Below, piece by piece: positions 21,501 to 24,349 of a stretch of DNA of 24,349 nucleotides. Source of the DNA: Bacteroidales bacterium GP4 (GTDB lineage: Bacteria > Bacteroidota > Bacteroidia > Bacteroidales > Muribaculaceae). Both the position numbers and the translations under genes were made by a program. A model generated the notes under the pieces. That model worked only from the letters and a program-made list of their open reading frames with translations. It was not told where the DNA came from and did no database searches. Location of the stretch: positions 283 through 24,631 of the forward strand of contig DAAL01000038.1 of the NCBI GenBank assembly GCA_001701065.1, written 5' to 3'. The stretch's first letter is position 1; each line of letters starts with the position of its first letter.

Positions 21501-22636
21501 TTCTCCCCGAGCAGGACGGACAGCCGGAAATGCTCGAAATAAAAGTCGCCGACAACGGTTGCGGAATAAGCGACGAACACAAAGAACTGATATTCGAACG
21601 ATTCTACCAAGTGCCGAGGACCGACAGCAGGATAGCACGCGGAAGCGGCGTGGGACTAAATCTCGTAAAAGAATTTGTAACTCTCCACAAAGGCACAATA
21701 ACCGTCTATGACAACATAGGCAAAGGCTCGGTATTTGTAATAAAAATACCGGTAGAGCGTGTCGCCGCTGATAAAGAAGCGGCACCCGACACTGTGCCGA
21801 CGACAACCGATGCCACCCTCTCGGCAACCGCCATAGACAATGAACCTGACAAAAATTCAGCAAAGCGTCCATCCATCCTTCTCGTGGACGACAACGACGA
21901 TTTCCGCACTTTCATGAGGGACTGCCTGAAATCGGACTATACAATCCATGAAGCAGCCGACGGAGAAGAAGCGTGGAACATGGTGCCTGAACTCCAGCCC
22001 GACATTATAGTCAGTGACGTGATGATGCCGAAAATGAACGGCAATGAATTGTGCAGTCTTGTCAAAAACGACATACGCACATCCCACATCCTTGTGATAC
22101 TGCTCACCGCAAGGGCAGCTAAAGAGCATGAACAGAAAGGACTCGAAGTGGGAGCCAACGACTATATCACAAAGCCGTTCAACCTGAACATCCTCACCCT
22201 GCGCATAAAGAACTTATTGCAGCACCGGCTCGACACCCACAGCCGGGTTATGGAAGTTTCGCCCAGCAAGATAGACATCACGTCGCTCGATGAAAAGCTT
22301 ATAACCAAGGCAATCCGTTACGTGGAGGAAAATCTCAACCGAAGCGACCTGTCAGTCGAAGAATTAAGCAGCGAATTAGGCATGAGCCGTGTGCATCTTT
22401 ACAAGAAGATGCTCTCCATTACCGGAAAGACTCCGATAGAATTCATCAGAATACTGCGGTTGAAACGCGCCGCCCAGTTATTAAGGGAAAGCCAGTTGAG
22501 CATAGCCGAAGTGACTTACCAGACGGGATTCAATAACCTCAACTTATTCCGCAAGTACTTCAAGGCGGAATTCGGAATGCTCCCGTCGGAATATCAGGCA
22601 AAACATAACGGACATTACCAGAACACAAGTATATAA
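18539..22636 (+). CDS. Hybrid two-component system sensor/regulator (HTCS) controlling the PUL
   Basis: A single-chain sensor kinase and transcription factor of 1365 residues. The signal segment (~1-18) and the periplasmic sensor (~20-680) form a two-propeller ligand-binding region with Reg_prop repeats such as MSDGLSDNQIT, GFMWFATSNGLNRYDG and GRIWIGIDHGGI. A Y_Y_Y domain follows (~715-793), then one membrane segment (~797-818). The cytoplasmic part has HisKA with His855 in NISHDLRTPLT, HATPase_c (NLLSNAFKF, DNGCGI, GSGVGL), a receiver with Asp1160 in IIVSDVMMPKMNG, and a C-terminal AraC-type DNA-binding domain (~1256-1356). ATG 18539 was chosen over a TTG at 18521, which overlaps the likely start of transcription. 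All catalytic residues are intact. It is divergent from the GH43 operon, the usual place for a PUL regulator; the inducer is probably an oligosaccharide of the target glycan. Confidence 0.96.
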   Translation: MKHYISLLLFFATLTVCANENIKFRHITMSDGLSDNQITHITRDSQGFMWFATSNGLNRYDGYTIKVFSRNPELPNGMNSSYVESLQEDANGYLWVKHWTGNYECFDPYKEIFIDSKDLLEKFGVTEKISLVYIDRYKNLWMHSDTNGTFHYDFSTKKLTLVPQNSAKANNAEFKVTYFSEDRDGILRMYSNGFFDHVDRVEHNIDYENSYLSSNADLADSEYRIFADKDGDYWIWNKKGVWTYYSHEKHWEFNNSDKDSNYPLSGNHVYSIINDRYGRIWIGIDHGGINIIDKKHKTIKHIVHAEVDESSLIHNSVNHLYADSDGTIWAGTFRLGISYYNENLFKFYTDHFTEFHNIKTFTPDVTYFIEDKDKNIYLGVPSGIIKMNSTLQQKNLISIPTPHISFPDDVILGMEYTSDGKLWLGTYQSGLISYDNNTFTSHTLDTGNKNSKANRTIWSLARDKSGYLWIGTWGAGLWGIDPVSGKCRQYNDANGTFNNQEITSICVSKDGNLYMATTYGMLIYYPATGIFEKLLGNRKYEVALTDANLSHITEDSRGLLWISTREGINVYDRKNDNLTILPGTLRNSIIHGTVEDNDKNMWATTSTGIYHIIVSGREASYNFDIQRYNDLSVSENQQFNPRAIGKTSDGRIAIGGTKGVSFIDPTNITYNPKTPDVIFSNLTLFNKTVKIDSLYQGNRILTSALNHADEIKLNYSQNVFSVMFSAMDYTSPGKNGYMYKLEGFDPEWTFTTDNKLSYTNLAPGSYTLKVKAINEDGVTEGNTAQLKITIAPPFYKSWIAYIIYVLLIIGILLLIRAYMRHNEAQKYTLMQIQQEAKQKHEIDNMKLRFFTNISHDLRTPLTLILTPLEYVTEHIDNPELKDKLVIAHKNALRLLDMVNQLLDFRKSDMTGHTIVPNQGDIVDTIRTLCDNFAAYSEQRNINLTFFSPVKKLYMMYDEDKINKIIMNLLSNAFKFTPEGGRVDVSLDILPEQDGQPEMLEIKVADNGCGISDEHKELIFERFYQVPRTDSRIARGSGVGLNLVKEFVTLHKGTITVYDNIGKGSVFVIKIPVERVAADKEAAPDTVPTTTDATLSATAIDNEPDKNSAKRPSILLVDDNDDFRTFMRDCLKSDYTIHEAADGEEAWNMVPELQPDIIVSDVMMPKMNGNELCSLVKNDIRTSHILVILLTARAAKEHEQKGLEVGANDYITKPFNLNILTLRIKNLLQHRLDTHSRVMEVSPSKIDITSLDEKLITKAIRYVEENLNRSDLSVEELSSELGMSRVHLYKKMLSITGKTPIEFIRILRLKRAAQLLRESQLSIAEVTYQTGFNNLNLFRKYFKAEFGMLPSEYQAKHNGHYQNTSI

Positions 22637-22658
22637 TACAAGCCTATGCATATTGCCC

Positions 22659-22689
22659 TTTCATAATAACCGATTTTTAAGTATATTTG
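22659..22689 (+). promoter_or_regulatory. Promoter upstream of the second GH43 gene
   Basis: TATATTTG at 22682-22689 is a full -7 match. TTTC at 22659-22662 is a one-mismatch -33 box with 19-base spacing. The gap also holds a small palindrome, GGTTA-C-TAACC (22691-22701), just after the -7 box. No terminator is seen after the HTCS gene, so read-through from it is also possible. Confidence 0.5.
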
Positions 22690-22714
22690 TGGTTACTAAC
22701 CAATATTTTATCAT

Positions 22715-24337
22715 ATGACTACTAACAATAAACGCTTTTTTAAGGCTATGGCTTGCGCAGTGACGGGATTGGCATTGTTCTCGCCTTTCAATGAAAGCAA
22801 CGCTGTAAATCCGTTTTTGCCCTTATGGGAATACATTCCTGACGGCGAACCTTACGTGTTTGAGGACCCGGACAACCCGGGTAAATTCCGTGTGTACATC
22901 TACGGATCCCATGACTCCAGAAAGAGCGAATACTGCGGACTGGAGCAAGTGGTGTGGTCAGCGCCTGTGGACGACCTGCACAACTGGCGTTATGACGGCA
23001 TAATATTCGAATCGAAACTGGATGCCAACGGCAATACGCTCAACCCTTACGGCGAAGGCGATGTGCTCTTTGCGCCTGACATAACCGAAGTGACCGCTAA
23101 GGACGGCTCTAAAGTATATTACTTCTATCCCAATAACCAGAATGGCGGCAGAAACGGCATGATAGCCAAGTCATCACGTCCCGACGGACCTTTTGAAGTG
23201 TCCAACTGGAGCAAGGAATCACCCGTGGTGACCGACGGAGTGCTAAGATTCGACCCGGCGGTGTTTGTGGACGATGACGGAAAAGTGTACGGCTACTGGG
23301 GCTTTGAACGCTCCTATGGCGCGGAACTTGACCCGAATACCATGGCTACAGTCAAAGACGGCACCGATATTGTCGAAGATATGATTCCCGGACGTGACCA
23401 GGACGAGACATTCCGCTTCTTTGAAGCGTCATCCATCCGTAAAATCAAGGACAAATACGTGTTTGTCTACAGCCGATGGACCCGCGACGGAGAATTCGGG
23501 CTTCCGGAAACAAACTACACCCTTGCCTATGCCTACAGCGACAATCCGTTGGGACCGTTCACTTACGGAGGCACAATCATCGACGGAAGAGCCCGTGGAG
23601 TGGATGAACAAGGCAATGTAATCCCCACAGCCACCCCGTTCGGCAACACCCACGGAAGCATTGTCGAAATAGACGGCAAATGGTACGTTTTCTATCACCG
23701 TCAGAGCGGAACCGATGAATACGCTCGTCAGGCAATGGTAGCGCCCATAGAAGTAAAAGTGGAAGAAGGTCCCGGCGGTAAAGTGGAAATATCCGAAGCC
23801 GAGTACACTTCCGAAGGATTCGACACAGAAGGACTGGATCCGTTCAAGCGTTATTCCGCAGGTATCATGTGCTATTACACCGGTCCACGCCCGGCAAGCC
23901 ACAACTACCCCAATGTACACTTCACCGGCTCCTATGTGCAGCCGTTCTATGCCGACTTCCGCCGGTTCAATGACCCTTATGCGCCTCAATACAACCGAAA
24001 CGCAGTCATAAACAACACTGACGGCTCAATCATAGGGTACAAATATTTCAATTTTGACCGCATGGACAAGAATGCCGACCTTATTCTCAACCTTAAACCG
24101 CTCGGAATCGACGGCACAATCGATGTAATGATCGACAGTCCATGGGAAAGCAAAGGCGGAATAAAAATCGGAAGCCTGAACCTATCCAAAGACGCAGCCG
24201 CATCAGCTACCGATATGACCATAAAGACCTCCGGAATAAAAGGGCTGAAAGGCAAGCATCCCCTGTTCCTCATCTTTAAGTCGCCGGTAAAGGATAAGTC
24301 CATCTGCGACCTTTACGAACTACAATTTAATAACTAA
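22715..24337 (+). CDS. Second GH43-family glycosidase with C-terminal carbohydrate-binding-like domain
   Basis: A secreted 540-residue enzyme; the signal peptide ends near NESNA (~30). The five-blade propeller (~32-345) carries candidate catalytic residues: Asp43 in IPDGEPYVF (base), Asp180 in RFDPAVFVDDDGKVYGYWG (pKa modulator) and Glu237 in RFFEASSIRK (acid), plus FAPDITEV and the GNTHGSIVEIDGKWYVFYHR block. Residues ~395-540 look like a CBM6/CBM35-type beta-sandwich: FNFDRMDKNADLILNLKPLG, GGIKIGSLNL and HPLFLIFKS. It differs clearly from the GH43 at 16656-18236 and belongs to another subfamily that I cannot number. Likely an arabinofuranosidase or related activity on a side chain. It has its own promoter and lies 78 bases after the HTCS gene on the same strand. 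Family is firm; specificity is open. Confidence 0.85.
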   Translation: MTTNNKRFFKAMACAVTGLALFSPFNESNAVNPFLPLWEYIPDGEPYVFEDPDNPGKFRVYIYGSHDSRKSEYCGLEQVVWSAPVDDLHNWRYDGIIFESKLDANGNTLNPYGEGDVLFAPDITEVTAKDGSKVYYFYPNNQNGGRNGMIAKSSRPDGPFEVSNWSKESPVVTDGVLRFDPAVFVDDDGKVYGYWGFERSYGAELDPNTMATVKDGTDIVEDMIPGRDQDETFRFFEASSIRKIKDKYVFVYSRWTRDGEFGLPETNYTLAYAYSDNPLGPFTYGGTIIDGRARGVDEQGNVIPTATPFGNTHGSIVEIDGKWYVFYHRQSGTDEYARQAMVAPIEVKVEEGPGGKVEISEAEYTSEGFDTEGLDPFKRYSAGIMCYYTGPRPASHNYPNVHFTGSYVQPFYADFRRFNDPYAPQYNRNAVINNTDGSIIGYKYFNFDRMDKNADLILNLKPLGIDGTIDVMIDSPWESKGGIKIGSLNLSKDAAASATDMTIKTSGIKGLKGKHPLFLIFKSPVKDKSICDLYELQFNN

Positions 24338-24345
24338 AAATACAT

Positions 24346-24349
24346 ATGA
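24346..24349 (+). CDS. Possible first codon of the next PUL gene (cut by the window edge)
   Basis: An ATG at 24346 follows the GH43 stop by 8 bases, the tight spacing seen elsewhere in this locus. Only four bases are visible, so nothing can be said of the product. Confidence 0.25.

Overview
The window looks like chromosomal DNA of a gut Bacteroidota, order Bacteroidales, possibly a Muribaculaceae relative. The order is well supported by a SusC/SusD pair, a hybrid two-component system (HTCS) regulator, BACON and SusE-position surface lipoproteins, TAnnTTTG-type -7 promoter boxes and a DAHP synthase/chorismate mutase fusion. The family is a guess from overall character only.

Left edge (1-1681): the end of an aromatic amino acid operon (DAHP synthase-chorismate mutase, then prephenate dehydrogenase one base later), a stem-loop terminator shared by convergent genes, and a small MmcQ/YjbR-family gene on the minus strand. 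Positions 1682-1929 hold no gene, only a promoter and two hairpins.

The rest (1930 to the right edge) is one polysaccharide utilization locus (PUL). Two minus-strand operons lie in tandem. The first, read from 18236 down to 9981, is GH43 (subfamily 12-like), GH2 beta-galactosidase-like, GH42 beta-galactosidase and an SGNH acetylesterase. The second, from 9786 down to 1930, is SusC, SusD, a surface glycan-binding lipoprotein and a BACON-GH5 endoglucanase-type lipoprotein. Divergent to these, on the plus strand, are a full-length HTCS sensor/regulator and a second GH43 enzyme with a carbohydrate-binding-like tail. This plus-strand unit probably continues past the right edge.

Proposed working: the GH5 lipoprotein cuts a beta-1,4-linked backbone at the cell surface. 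The binding lipoprotein and SusD capture fragments, SusC imports them, and the acetylesterase, GH2, GH42 and GH43 enzymes strip acetyl, galactosyl or arabinopyranosyl and arabinofuranosyl groups in the periplasm. The HTCS senses the product and activates the locus. The combination of GH5_4-like enzyme, SGBP-B-like protein, acetylesterase and GH43_12-like enzyme points to an acetylated, galactose/arabinose-decorated xyloglucan or related hemicellulose. No GH31 alpha-xylosidase or GH3 beta-glucosidase is visible, so the substrate is an inference. The least ordinary signals are changed galactose-O6-pocket residues in the GH2 enzyme and a shared GATGTTAACAA dyad element in the two regulatory gaps.
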